Source: an uncultured Prevotellaceae bacterium (GTDB lineage: Bacteria > Bacteroidota > Bacteroidia > Bacteroidales > Bacteroidaceae). From it: a DNA stretch of 64,000 nt. Below the pieces are notes generated by a model. It searched no databases and was not told the DNA's origin. It was given only the letters and a program-made list of their open reading frames with translations. The translations under genes were made by a program, and so were the position numbers. The stretch is taken from contig CAMIYC010000001.1 of NCBI GenBank assembly GCA_946402905.1, positions 1 through 64,000 on the forward strand, written 5' to 3'. Within the stretch, counting starts at the first letter, position 1, and every line of letters begins with the position of its first letter. This document shows, piece after piece, positions 47,343 to 56,160 of this stretch.

Positions 47343-47446
47343 CTTCTATATAACTAAGCTGTTATTTCACTACTTTGCCTGGGAACGCGGGCGTCCTCGC
47401 CCGCCGCAGATGCGGGCGAGGACGCCCGCGTTCCCAGAGTTGACTA
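47343..47446 (+). repeat. Longer copy of the 31.9 kb dispersed repeat
   Basis: It matches 31941-32003 at both ends. The internal hairpin (listed separately) is complete here but reduced to one partial arm in the other copy. Confidence 0.75.
47381..47435. repeat. Perfect 24-base-arm GC-rich hairpin
   Basis: GGGAACGCGGGCGTCCTCGC plus CCGC, a 7-base spacer CGCAGAT, and an exact complementary arm ending GACGCCCGCGTTCCC. There is no T-run after it, so a terminator is unlikely in the classical sense, although such a stem could stall or protect RNA. Confidence 0.9.
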
Positions 47447-47503
47447 CGCTTAGAGTTTTTTTAGGTGGAATATGCTTGACTGCAACGTAACCATAGGTCA
47501 TTT

Positions 47504-47566
47504 CACCTCACCACCTAATAACCTCACCACCTAATAACCTCACCACCTAAAAACCTAATAACCTTC
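47504..47566 (+). repeat. CCTCACCACCTAATAA tandem repeat
   Basis: About three and a half copies of a 16-base unit upstream of the receptor promoter. Confidence 0.8.
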
Positions 47567-47607
47567 TATTTTTAATATATATTATGAAAAAAGAGGTTAA
47601 AGACTTA

Positions 47608-47636
47608 TTGTATTCCCCAAAAAATAGCGACATTTG
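47608..47636 (+). promoter_or_regulatory. Probable promoter of the receptor operon
   Basis: TTG at 47608-47610 and GACATTTG at 47629-47636, one mismatch to TAnnTTTG, with an 18-base spacer. It lies 64 bases before the preferred receptor start. Confidence 0.4.
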
Positions 47637-47699
47637 CACGCTGAAATTAACGATGAAAGATTTCATCGCATTTTTAACTTAAAATTCAGTAGAAACAGG

Positions 47700-50441
47700 A
47701 TGCGAAAACTAATGATTCTCAGTGCCGTACTGATCCTCTCACCTGTCAGGATGAAGGCCGACAATGAGACCAATCCTTCAGCAGGCACCCCCGTTGACAC
47801 ACAATATGTGTGGAACAACAATCTGAACGAAATCGTTGTCACCGGCCAGGGTGGAGCCGTATCCAAACGCCGTCTTTCGTCCAACATCACCAAACTTTCA
47901 GCTGCGGAGTTGTCCAAACTCCCTACCAACCGCATCGACCAGATGTTGCAAAACGCGCTGCCCAATGTGCAATTCACACTGACCAACGGACAGCCGGGCA
48001 CCACCTCCATCATCAAGTCGCGCGGCCTCTCGTCGGCTTTCACCAACTCGACACCCGTGGTCTACGTAGACGGTGTGAGGGTGGACAACCTCAACACAGG
48101 CGCTTCATTGTTTAATGAGCTGAACAACGCCTACGGCAACATCAACGGACAGACAGCGGCATCGAGCGCCATCGGCGACATACCGATGGAAAACATCGAC
48201 CATATAGAATATGTGCCCGGCGGAGCCGCCACCACCCTCTACGGTTCTGACGCCGCCAATGGTGTGATCCAGATTTTCACCAAGAACCACGGCAACGGAC
48301 GGTTCAACGCCTCCGTGACCACGCAGATAGGGCTTGATGTCGCCAACACGCAGTATTATCACTTCAACCGCACCAAGGAGCTGTTGCACCAGACCGGTTT
48401 CCAGCAAAAATACGGCATCTCTTTCTCCGGGGGTACCGAGCGCATGGGCTACTCTTTCGGTGCGAGCATGAGTCAGAACACGGGCACGCTGATACACGAC
48501 GGCAATGAGCAGCGCAAATACGACATCCGCTTCGGCTCATCCATCCGCATGAACTCCCTACTGAAATACACCAACTCGTTCGGATTCGTGGCCGAAGACT
48601 ACCAGCGCAACCGTAACGGCAACCAAGGCTTCTACACGGGCTTGTGGTTTGCCGAAGGTGCCGCCGCCGCCAATTTCACCTATCAGGCCGAAGACGGCAC
48701 GACGCGCAACTTCAACGCCGACATTGACCAGGCCTCTCCCTACGAATTTGCACGGATGAAGGCTTTCGTGTCACAGGCCGAGGCCCTGCAAGACCATCAC
48801 GAGGACGTGAAGCGCTTCCAGACCTCCCAGCAGCTGGAGTTCAAGCCGCTCAGAGACCTCACCTTCCATGCCACACTGGGGCTCGACTACCGTGCCAACG
48901 CCGACAAGCTGGTAGAGACCAACCGCTACCTGATCCATACCCAGATGAAGCCCGCGGGCACTACCGACGCCGGCAGCGTATCCAATTTCGACCGCAGCTA
49001 TTACGGCATCACGGGCGAGCTCAACGGCCAATGGAAGCACTATCAGGACGAATGGCTGAGCAACATCCTCACGGCAGGATTCCAATACTTCAGCACCCAC
49101 GACCATCAGAGTCTGTACAGAGGACTCAACGTGCGCGATGGGGCCCGGATCATGTCGGGCGCGGGCACCATCTATGCCGACGAGTGGCTGAGCTATCTGC
49201 ACAACTACGGTGTCTATCTGCAAGACAATGTGGGCATCTTCAACCGCTATTATATCGACCTGGGCCTGCGCATGGACTACAACACCGCCTTCGGCGAGCA
49301 GGTGGGCTGGCAAGCCTATCCGAAAATAGGTCTGTCATACATCCTCTCCGACGAGCCATGGATGCGCCCGCTGACCATGGAGGGATGGGTCAACTCGCTC
49401 AAGGTGATGGCCAACTACGGCGTGGCCGGCAGTTATCCGCCCGCATTCGAGTATCAGCGCACCATAGAGGTCAGTTCCTACCTTGACCACCAGGCCAACA
49501 CCTTTGGCAAGAACGGCAACCCCAACCTCGGACCGGAGAAGAAGCATTCGTATGAAGTCGGTTTCCAAGCCACGCTGCTGCGACAGGTGCTCAACTTAGG
49601 GCTCACCTATTATTATGCCCTCACGCGCGACGCACTTTTCGACGTGCCCACCATGCCCTCTTCCGGCCAGAGCAGTTCCTATCTGGCCAATATAGGGAAG
49701 ATACGCAACAGTGGCATAGAGATGTATGTGGGAGCCAACATCATCGACACCAAAGACTGGGGGCTGGGCGTGAGAGTCTCACTCAACACCAACCGCAACA
49801 AGGTGCTCTCCACCGGCGGAGTCGTGCCCTTTGCCGTCGGCGGATTCTCCTCACGCACCATCGTCACCGTCGTAGAGGAGGGCAAGCCGGTAGGTTTCCT
49901 GCGCGGCACAGCCACGACGCTCAATGCCGACAACACCGTGAAGGAGACGCTCTACAACCAGGACCTGGGCCGCACGATACCCACGCTATACGGCAATTTC
50001 TCCCTGTCGGCACGCTGGCGCCAACTCAACTTCACCCTTACCGGCGACTACCAGACGGGGGCTTACGTACACTCGTTTGACAGGCAGTTCCGTTTCGCCA
50101 AGGGCATCAAAGACCCCGCCATCCCCGAAGCGGCCCTCCAGGGAAGCACCCAAGCCAAGACCTGGCTCAACTTCACCAACTTCTTCGTCGAAAAAGCGGA
50201 CTTCGTGAAGATACGCAACATCGGCGTAGACTATACCTTCCAGTTCACTGACTTCCCGGTGCGTGAGCTCTATCTCGCCGTCAACTGCTACAATCCCCTG
50301 TCATGGGCGAGCAGCAGCGTAGACCCCGAAGCTGTGCTGAGCGGCGCGCGCACACAAGGTGCCATAGCCACCGGCGGACTGAGTTACAGCAGCTACAGCC
50401 TGCCACGGCAGTACGTGCTGACAGCAAAAGTGAGTTTTTAA
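47700..50441 (+). CDS. TonB-dependent outer-membrane receptor, SusC-like
   Basis: 913 residues from the ATG at 47700, which opens a signal peptide (MRKLMILSAVLILSPVRMKA); a TTG further upstream is not preferred. A TonB box-like LNEIVVTGQG is followed by a plug domain (LSKLPTNRIDQMLQNALPNV, TPVVYVDGVRVDN, IEYVPGGAATTLYGSDAANG) and a 22-strand-type barrel ending in an aromatic residue (VLTAKVSF). The carboxypeptidase-like domain typical of many SusC proteins is missing. The next gene is a SusD-like lipoprotein and the third an exported phosphodiesterase, so the imported ligand may be a nucleotide-derived or other phosphodiester-containing compound. Confidence 0.93.
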   Translation: MRKLMILSAVLILSPVRMKADNETNPSAGTPVDTQYVWNNNLNEIVVTGQGGAVSKRRLSSNITKLSAAELSKLPTNRIDQMLQNALPNVQFTLTNGQPGTTSIIKSRGLSSAFTNSTPVVYVDGVRVDNLNTGASLFNELNNAYGNINGQTAASSAIGDIPMENIDHIEYVPGGAATTLYGSDAANGVIQIFTKNHGNGRFNASVTTQIGLDVANTQYYHFNRTKELLHQTGFQQKYGISFSGGTERMGYSFGASMSQNTGTLIHDGNEQRKYDIRFGSSIRMNSLLKYTNSFGFVAEDYQRNRNGNQGFYTGLWFAEGAAAANFTYQAEDGTTRNFNADIDQASPYEFARMKAFVSQAEALQDHHEDVKRFQTSQQLEFKPLRDLTFHATLGLDYRANADKLVETNRYLIHTQMKPAGTTDAGSVSNFDRSYYGITGELNGQWKHYQDEWLSNILTAGFQYFSTHDHQSLYRGLNVRDGARIMSGAGTIYADEWLSYLHNYGVYLQDNVGIFNRYYIDLGLRMDYNTAFGEQVGWQAYPKIGLSYILSDEPWMRPLTMEGWVNSLKVMANYGVAGSYPPAFEYQRTIEVSSYLDHQANTFGKNGNPNLGPEKKHSYEVGFQATLLRQVLNLGLTYYYALTRDALFDVPTMPSSGQSSSYLANIGKIRNSGIEMYVGANIIDTKDWGLGVRVSLNTNRNKVLSTGGVVPFAVGGFSSRTIVTVVEEGKPVGFLRGTATTLNADNTVKETLYNQDLGRTIPTLYGNFSLSARWRQLNFTLTGDYQTGAYVHSFDRQFRFAKGIKDPAIPEAALQGSTQAKTWLNFTNFFVEKADFVKIRNIGVDYTFQFTDFPVRELYLAVNCYNPLSWASSSVDPEAVLSGARTQGAIATGGLSYSSYSLPRQYVLTAKVSF

Positions 50442-50476
50442 TTGATGGCTGACACCATTTCATTCAAAATCAAACA

Positions 50477-51901
50477 ATGAGAAGACTGACATACATACCC
50501 CTGATACTGGTCACCATGCTGGTAGTGAGTTGCGACCTGATGACTCCCGACGAGATCGTCAACCCCAACGTGGACGAGTCGATTTTCCTCCATTCAGACA
50601 ACCCGATGGAGACCTGGGTCAACGGCACGGAAAAAGAGTTGGCCCTGCACGTGTCCGACTTTGTAGAGATGATGGAGATCCTCTCCGACAATTATTTCAA
50701 CAACTTCACACGTTCGAGCAAGGTCTTCGACATTCCTCAGCTGCTCTACACCGATGCCGACGTGACCCTGCTGCAGAGGCATGTGGGAGCACTGCGGGAG
50801 ATGGCCGACTATGGACTGACCACGGTGGCAGGGGCTGACCCCGGCACCACCGACGCGCATCGTTATCACCTGCTGATGATCAAGGCCTACTCATTCATCC
50901 TGGCCGGAGACTTCTTCCGCGCCTTGCCCACAGAGAACGGCGGCGAAGCCAGGGAGTGGAGCATACAGATGACCAAGGCCATGGAGACCCTCGACCAGGC
51001 GCTGCCGCTGGCAAGCGACCCAGAGGAGCAGGCATACACTCACACCCTCTACGCACGCGCCGCTTACAGGCTGGGGCAACGCCAGGTGGCTGTCGATCAT
51101 GCCCGTCAGGCACTGTCGCTCTCAGCCCATTTCTGCAAGCAGGTGTCATTCGACAGCAAGAACGGTGTGCTCAACGGCGCGCAGGAAGCCATCTGGACCG
51201 ACTGGTTCCAGCCCCTGCCCCGCCTGGATTTCCTCGACCCCAAATATTTCCAGCTCAACAGCACCGACCAGTGTCCCATCACCATCGCCAAAGCTGAGGA
51301 AAATCACCTCATCCTGGCCGAAGCCGCTTTGGCCGCCAACGAATTAGGCGAAGCCAAGAGCCACCTGACCGCCCTGCTGCGACTCGTCAAATCGCGCCCT
51401 GTGCAGACCAGCATCAACGATCAGCTGGAGGGACGCTACAACGGCGGCCTGAAGGCCTTCCCCAACGACCCCACCTATCGGGTGCAGGCATCAGCGGCAG
51501 ACTCGCTGCGCACGGGACTGATCACAGACCGCCGTCCGCCGTGCCTGATCAACATCCCCTACATCTCTGGCACATCCGTCACGCAGTCGATGATCGACGG
51601 TCTGAGCGACCACGACAGCGCACTCGAACTGGTCTACCTGATGCGCCAGGAGATATTCTTCGCCGAGGGACGAAGGCCCGCCGACCTGGGTATACGCCTG
51701 CCACTCTGTGAAGTGGAGGCCGCCAATCAGGAAGACCCGACGGCCTATACCGAGGCATGGATACCTGCGTTCGTGCCGCAGAACTATGGACTCGACGACT
51801 TCAAGGTGGACGACGAGGCCAAGACCGTGACCATCACACACAACATGAACCGAGTGATCGTCAACAACGCCCGCTCAGAGAGTGTAGTACCCTTTGAATA
51901 A
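50477..51901 (+). CDS. SusD/RagB-like outer-membrane lipoprotein
   Basis: 474 residues with a lipoprotein signal (MRRLTYIPLILVTMLVVSCD). TPR-like helices include AHRYHLLMIKAYSFILAGDF, and the C-terminal part has LVYLMRQEIFFAEGRRPADL, a hallmark of SusD-family lids that cap SusC barrels. It starts 35 bases after the receptor stop and forms its partner. It is shorter than many glycan-specific SusD proteins and is divergent in its N-terminal half. Confidence 0.88.
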   Translation: MRRLTYIPLILVTMLVVSCDLMTPDEIVNPNVDESIFLHSDNPMETWVNGTEKELALHVSDFVEMMEILSDNYFNNFTRSSKVFDIPQLLYTDADVTLLQRHVGALREMADYGLTTVAGADPGTTDAHRYHLLMIKAYSFILAGDFFRALPTENGGEAREWSIQMTKAMETLDQALPLASDPEEQAYTHTLYARAAYRLGQRQVAVDHARQALSLSAHFCKQVSFDSKNGVLNGAQEAIWTDWFQPLPRLDFLDPKYFQLNSTDQCPITIAKAEENHLILAEAALAANELGEAKSHLTALLRLVKSRPVQTSINDQLEGRYNGGLKAFPNDPTYRVQASAADSLRTGLITDRRPPCLINIPYISGTSVTQSMIDGLSDHDSALELVYLMRQEIFFAEGRRPADLGIRLPLCEVEAANQEDPTAYTEAWIPAFVPQNYGLDDFKVDDEAKTVTITHNMNRVIVNNARSESVVPFE

Positions 51902-51909
51902 TAGCCGAC

Positions 51910-53244
51910 ATGAACCATCTGAAGTCAACCCCCTCATGGAGAAAAGCATTCTGGCTCTTAGCACTTACGCTGATGGCCAGCATGCCGCTGACCAGCCAAG
52001 CCCAGGACGCAACCGGGCCACGCTATGTCATCCTGATCACCATCGACGGCCTTCGCGCCGAGATGATCGACGACCCGCAGATGCCCTCCCCCTTCCTCAG
52101 GATGATGAGCCGCGAGGGGCTGCGCATAGGCCGTGTGACAGGCATCCCCCCGGCAGCCACCTACCCCTCGCACACCACCTTGGTGACAGGAGCAGTGCCG
52201 GCGCGCCACCGCATCTTCTATAACAGGCCGTTTCTGTGGAACAAAGACACCGCACGCATCAGCTACTGGTATGCCGACAGTATCGCAGTGCGCACCATCT
52301 GGCAGCGGGCCCACGAAGCTGGTATGAAGACAGCGTCGCTGTTCTGGCCGGTATCGACAGGCAGCCCCTATATAGACTATAACGTGCCAGAGTTTTGGTC
52401 GCTCAATATGGAGTGCGACCAAATGGAGTATATCAAGCCCTTCTGCACCCCCGAGGGTATCCTTGACGAACTGGAACAAAATGCCTGCGGCAAGCTCGAC
52501 ACCATCACCTATCAGGCGGGGTCGCTGCAGCGCGACGGACGCACCGCCGCCATGGCCAACTACCTGATGAACCACTATCAGCCACGGCTGATGACCATCC
52601 ACCTGATCACCACAGACTACAGCCAACATGCCCTGGGCACGCAAAGCCAGCGGCTGTTGCAAGACATGGGCAGTGCCGACCATGCCGTAGGGACCATACT
52701 GGAGAACCTGAGGCTGACCCACCGGCAGGACAGCACGGTGGTCATCGTCACTGGCGACCACGGCTTCTGCGACTACAGCCAGACCCTCAGTCCCAACGTA
52801 TGGCTCACCCGGGCAGGCCTGCTCAGCATGCAACCCGGCGGCGACTGGAAAGCCTGCTTCTATGGTGGGGGCAACACCGCTTTCCTCTATCTGCGCAAAG
52901 GCAACGACCAAAAGACCTTGCGCCGCATACGCCGGATGCTCGGGCAGTTGCCCGAGGCAGAACGCCGGCTCTTCCGTATCGTAGAGAAAGAGGAGCTCAC
53001 CGCCAAGGGTGCCGACCCCGCAGCCGTCCTCGCCCTGGAGCCGATAGTGGGTGTGGCAGTGACCAACAACCGCAGTGGCTACGTCGTAACAGCCCGCAGA
53101 GGTGGCACCCACGGATTCATCAGCGGTCAGGATGTCACCACTCTCATCGCCTACGGTCCCGGCATCACCCCCGGCCGCCGAGACAGCATCCGCCAGACGG
53201 ACATCGCCCCGTGGATCTTACAATTACTGAAAATTGAAGATTGA
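51910..53244 (+). CDS. Exported nucleotide pyrophosphatase/phosphodiesterase (ENPP-like)
   Basis: 444 residues with a signal peptide ending near LTSQAQ. The alkaline-phosphatase-superfamily core shows ILITIDGLRAEM (metal Asp), the nucleophile Thr84 in AATYPSHTTLVTG, VIVTGDHGFCDY (Asp/His metal ligands) and GGTHGF near the end. Such enzymes cleave nucleotides, nucleotide sugars or phospholipid head groups. It starts 8 bases after the SusD stop, so the hydrolase feeds the receptor pair. Confidence 0.9.
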   Translation: MNHLKSTPSWRKAFWLLALTLMASMPLTSQAQDATGPRYVILITIDGLRAEMIDDPQMPSPFLRMMSREGLRIGRVTGIPPAATYPSHTTLVTGAVPARHRIFYNRPFLWNKDTARISYWYADSIAVRTIWQRAHEAGMKTASLFWPVSTGSPYIDYNVPEFWSLNMECDQMEYIKPFCTPEGILDELEQNACGKLDTITYQAGSLQRDGRTAAMANYLMNHYQPRLMTIHLITTDYSQHALGTQSQRLLQDMGSADHAVGTILENLRLTHRQDSTVVIVTGDHGFCDYSQTLSPNVWLTRAGLLSMQPGGDWKACFYGGGNTAFLYLRKGNDQKTLRRIRRMLGQLPEAERRLFRIVEKEELTAKGADPAAVLALEPIVGVAVTNNRSGYVVTARRGGTHGFISGQDVTTLIAYGPGITPGRRDSIRQTDIAPWILQLLKIED

Positions 53245-53374
53245 GAAACGTTCATTACAGGCAGGATCCTTGACCTCTTCTCTACGGAAGAGTATGAAAC
53301 ATACAGGATAAGAATGTAGGGACGCGGCGTGCCGCGTAGCAAATAGTCCAACATCAACCCAACATCTCACAAAA

Positions 53375-54763
53375 ATGGCTAAAGACAAAATCGCATACGT
53401 ATGCAGCAACTGCGGACAAGACTCGCCCAAATGGGTGGGCAAATGTCCCTCGTGTGGACAATGGAACACGTATAAAGAGATACGCATCAGCAACGACAGC
53501 GGGACAATGGCTGCCAAGTCGGCTGCGCAGTCGGTGCGTAAGTCACTGACAGACAAATACCACGCCCGGCAGTTGAAAGACATCTCCACCCATGAGGAGC
53601 CACGTGTCGACATGCACGACATGGAGCTCAACCGCGTACTGGGGGGCGGACTGGTGCCCGGCTCCATCGTCTTGCTCGGCGGTGAGCCCGGCATCGGCAA
53701 GAGTACGCTCACCCTGCAGACCATCCTCAACATGCCGGAGAAGAAAATACTGTATGTCAGCGGCGAGGAGAGCGCACACCAGCTGAAGATGCGTGCCGAG
53801 CGCATCGGCAAAGGCGACAGCGACCATGTGCTCATCCTCTGCGAGACCTCTCTGGAGAGCATCTTCTCGCACATCAAGGAGATTCACCCCGAACTGGTGA
53901 TCGTCGACTCTATCCAGACCATCTCTACCGATGAGGTGGAGAGTTCGCCGGGCAGCGTGACCCAGGTGAGAGAATGCGCTTCAGCCCTGCTCCGCTTTGC
54001 CAAGTCGAGCGGCATCCCCGTCATCCTGATTGGGCACATCAACAAAGAAGGAACGCTGGCTGGACCTAAAATCCTGGAACATATCGTCGACACCGTGATA
54101 CAGTTTGAGGGCGACCAGCACTATATGTACCGCATCCTGCGCTCCATCAAAAACCGCTTCGGCAGCACCAGCGAACTGGGTATCTACGAGATGCAGCAGA
54201 AAGGACTGCGCCCCGTAAGCAACCCCTCGGAGCTGTTGCTCACCCAAGACCATGAGGGCCTCTCGGGTGTCGCCATCTCATCGGCCATTGAGGGCATACG
54301 TCCCTTCCTGGTGGAGACCCAGGCCTTAGTGTCAACGGCAGCCTACGGCACGCCACAACGGTCGGCCACCGGATTCGACCAGCGGCGTCTGAACATGCTC
54401 TTAGCGGTGCTGGAGAAAAGGGTAGGCTTCAAGCTGATACAGAAAGACGTCTTCCTGAATATTGCCGGCGGGCTGCGCGTCACCGACATGGCCATGGACC
54501 TCAGCGTGATAGCCGCCGTGCTGTCGAGCAATGTCGACACCGCCATCGAGCCGGGATGGTGCATGGCAGGAGAGGTGGGCCTGAGCGGCGAGGTGCGCCC
54601 CATCAACCGCATTGAGCAGAGGGTGGCAGAGGCCGAGAAGTTAGGTTTCCAGCACATCATCATCCCCAAGTACAACCTCAGCGGTCTCAACACCCGTAAA
54701 CTCCAGATTCAGCTGCATCCTGTGCGGAAAGTAGAGGAAGCGCTGAGAGAACTGTTTGGATAA
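53375..54763 (+). CDS. radA: DNA repair protein RadA/Sms
   Basis: A 462-residue RecA-related branch-migration helicase that acts on recombination intermediates. The N-terminal zinc finger is CSNCGQDSPKWVGKCPSC, the Walker A is LGGEPGIGKSTLTLQ, the RadA-specific motif is IKNRFGSTSELG, and the C-terminal Lon-like domain has GLSGEVRPINRIEQRVAEAE. All are intact and length is normal. It is monocistronic by its surroundings and followed by a run of 26-base repeats. Confidence 0.97.
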   Translation: MAKDKIAYVCSNCGQDSPKWVGKCPSCGQWNTYKEIRISNDSGTMAAKSAAQSVRKSLTDKYHARQLKDISTHEEPRVDMHDMELNRVLGGGLVPGSIVLLGGEPGIGKSTLTLQTILNMPEKKILYVSGEESAHQLKMRAERIGKGDSDHVLILCETSLESIFSHIKEIHPELVIVDSIQTISTDEVESSPGSVTQVRECASALLRFAKSSGIPVILIGHINKEGTLAGPKILEHIVDTVIQFEGDQHYMYRILRSIKNRFGSTSELGIYEMQQKGLRPVSNPSELLLTQDHEGLSGVAISSAIEGIRPFLVETQALVSTAAYGTPQRSATGFDQRRLNMLLAVLEKRVGFKLIQKDVFLNIAGGLRVTDMAMDLSVIAAVLSSNVDTAIEPGWCMAGEVGLSGEVRPINRIEQRVAEAEKLGFQHIIIPKYNLSGLNTRKLQIQLHPVRKVEEALRELFG

Positions 54764-54855
54764 GCGCATTGAAAATGATTAACGATTAAGCACATTAAAA
54801 ATGATTAACGATTAAGCGCATTGAAAATGATTAACGATTAAGCGCATTAAAAATG
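54764..54855 (+). repeat. 26-base tandem repeat after radA
   Basis: Units start at 54764, 54790, 54816 and 54842 (last one partial) and read GCGCATTGAAAATGATTAAC then GATTAA. The first unit begins immediately after the radA stop. Confidence 0.9.
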
Positions 54856-54868
54856 CTTATACTCAATG

Positions 54869-54891
54869 CGGGCGGATTGCAAATCCGCCCG
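54869..54891. terminator. GC-rich hairpin, possible transcription end
   Basis: CGGGCGGATT, loop GCA, AATCCGCCCG: perfect 10-base arms. The AATCCGCCCGAGC part repeats just downstream and at 35770. No clear T-run follows, so the terminator role is tentative; it may simply be a dispersed repeat. Confidence 0.4.
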
Positions 54892-55008
54892 AGCTGAAAT
54901 CCGCCCGAGCTGAGCCGTCTAATCAAAATATTTGTATTTATTTGTTAAATACTATAAATTTTGTAGAAATATATGCGACAGTCTGATGATTTTTGTCAAC
55001 AAATAATA

Positions 55009-55016
55009 TAATTTTG
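55009..55016 (+). promoter_or_regulatory. Promoter-like -7 element in the radA downstream gap
   Basis: TAATTTTG, an exact TAnnTTTG match; AATTTTGTAG also occurs at about 54956-54965. It would give the next gene a leader of about 170 bases. Confidence 0.45.
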
Positions 55017-55195
55017 TAGTATAATAAAACAATTGGGTGACAGATTATCACGTAAGTGCAACATTTATAATACTGACCCTCCCCAAAAAATGCGTAATGA
55101 CAATTAGCTTTAAAAGCAAACCTCTCGCCAACAACTGATGTACACGAAAGTACTAATTGAAGACAAAATTATTCCAACACCATACAAATAACATT

Positions 55196-55660
55196 ATGAA
55201 GAAAGATTATTCAAAACCATTTTTAAGTGTTGATATTTTTACACCTGAGGAATTTGTAGCTGCTTGTAACCCAGACACAATGTATACAATCAATCCTGTT
55301 TCATATTCTCCAGGTGAACATAAACAGACCTATATGAGAGGGGCTAATTGTAACGATTGTCTAGGTCCCGTTGTTCCAAATCATGAACCTATCAATATTT
55401 CAAAAGATGCTTATCCCAAGATTATGGCGATATTGAATAAATCTCAAAAATGGTCCTTAGGGAAAAAAAGCGGAAACCATTATGAAGATGGCACAGGCTA
55501 TATTTATTATTCAATCGCGACTTCATCAAACAGTTATGGAGGTAATATCACTTCTGCAAATGTTGAGACTTTCCACGCTACATTATGTGATGATAACGCC
55601 TCCTCAAATGCATTAATAGTACTAAATGCAGAGGGTGGCATTACTATCAATCGATCGTAA
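55196..55660 (+). CDS. Uncharacterised AT-rich protein with KKxYxKPxLxV N-terminus
   Basis: 154 residues from the ATG at 55196. It begins MKKDYSKPFLSVDIFTPEEF and continues VAAC, a pattern seen at the N-termini of many small Bacteroidota proteins and peptide precursors of unknown role. It is not a normal signal peptide. The rest is polar, with NCNDC at about residue 50, Tyr/Ser-rich strands (GTGYIYYSIATSSNSYGG) and an acidic Cys (TLCDDN). Base composition is clearly more AT-rich than its neighbours, and codon use differs, which suggests acquisition. No maturase, protease or exporter gene is adjacent. Confidence 0.65.
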   Translation: MKKDYSKPFLSVDIFTPEEFVAACNPDTMYTINPVSYSPGEHKQTYMRGANCNDCLGPVVPNHEPINISKDAYPKIMAILNKSQKWSLGKKSGNHYEDGTGYIYYSIATSSNSYGGNITSANVETFHATLCDDNASSNALIVLNAEGGITINRS

Positions 55661-56160
55661 AAGCAAACCTACAGAAAAGACATTTCCCCACTTTCATACA
55701 CCCTTATCCCCAAGATAGCGAGACGCTTCGACGAGGTCCAAACATCTGGAAAGAACCGAGCAGATGCTCCCTGTGCGAGAAAGCAGAGGGAGCGCTGTGG
55801 TATTTATTTGGATTAGGGTGTCTTTGTTGTACGTTGGCAGTACTTGCAGTATACATGACAAACTACGGATCTGTCTGATTGGGCTGATTTTACCTGTTTC
55901 ATCATCTAAATAACAGTTCAGTTAATATCGGAAAAATCAGATAAATCCGTAGTTTTTAATTCGCAAAAATTTCATTGTCATCAACAAGGTACATTATTAG
56001 CCTAAGCCCTCTTTTCTCCCCCAAATAACAAATAAGTGATTTTCTTGTACACTTATTTCAAAAAAATCATTATCTTTGCCGCTGCATGTGTGTCTCTCTA
56101 CGGAAGGATATCAATTATATGCTCAGTATCGAAGTATTTCGCTCATAAAAACAAGAAGCC
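55661..56160. other. Intergenic region with imperfect inverted repeat
   Basis: No gene was found. AACTACGGATCTGTCTGAT at 55861-55879 and ATCAGATAAATCCGTAGTT at 55936-55954 are inverted with a few mismatches, and GCTCCCT/AGGGAGC arms lie near 55767-55794. These look like dispersed structural repeats. Confidence 0.5.
56071..56078 (+). promoter_or_regulatory. Promoter -7 element of the exonuclease-umuD operon
   Basis: TATCTTTG followed by CC, an exact TAnnTTTG match about 83 bases before the exonuclease ATG. Confidence 0.55.

Noticed and set aside
47584..47682. 32-codon plus-strand frame starting MKKEVKDLLYSPK
   Set aside because: It overlaps the probable receptor promoter and its continuation has no membrane or motif character; probably chance.
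51958..53112. 384-codon minus-strand frame
   Set aside because: Antisense to the phosphodiesterase gene with intact catalytic motifs.
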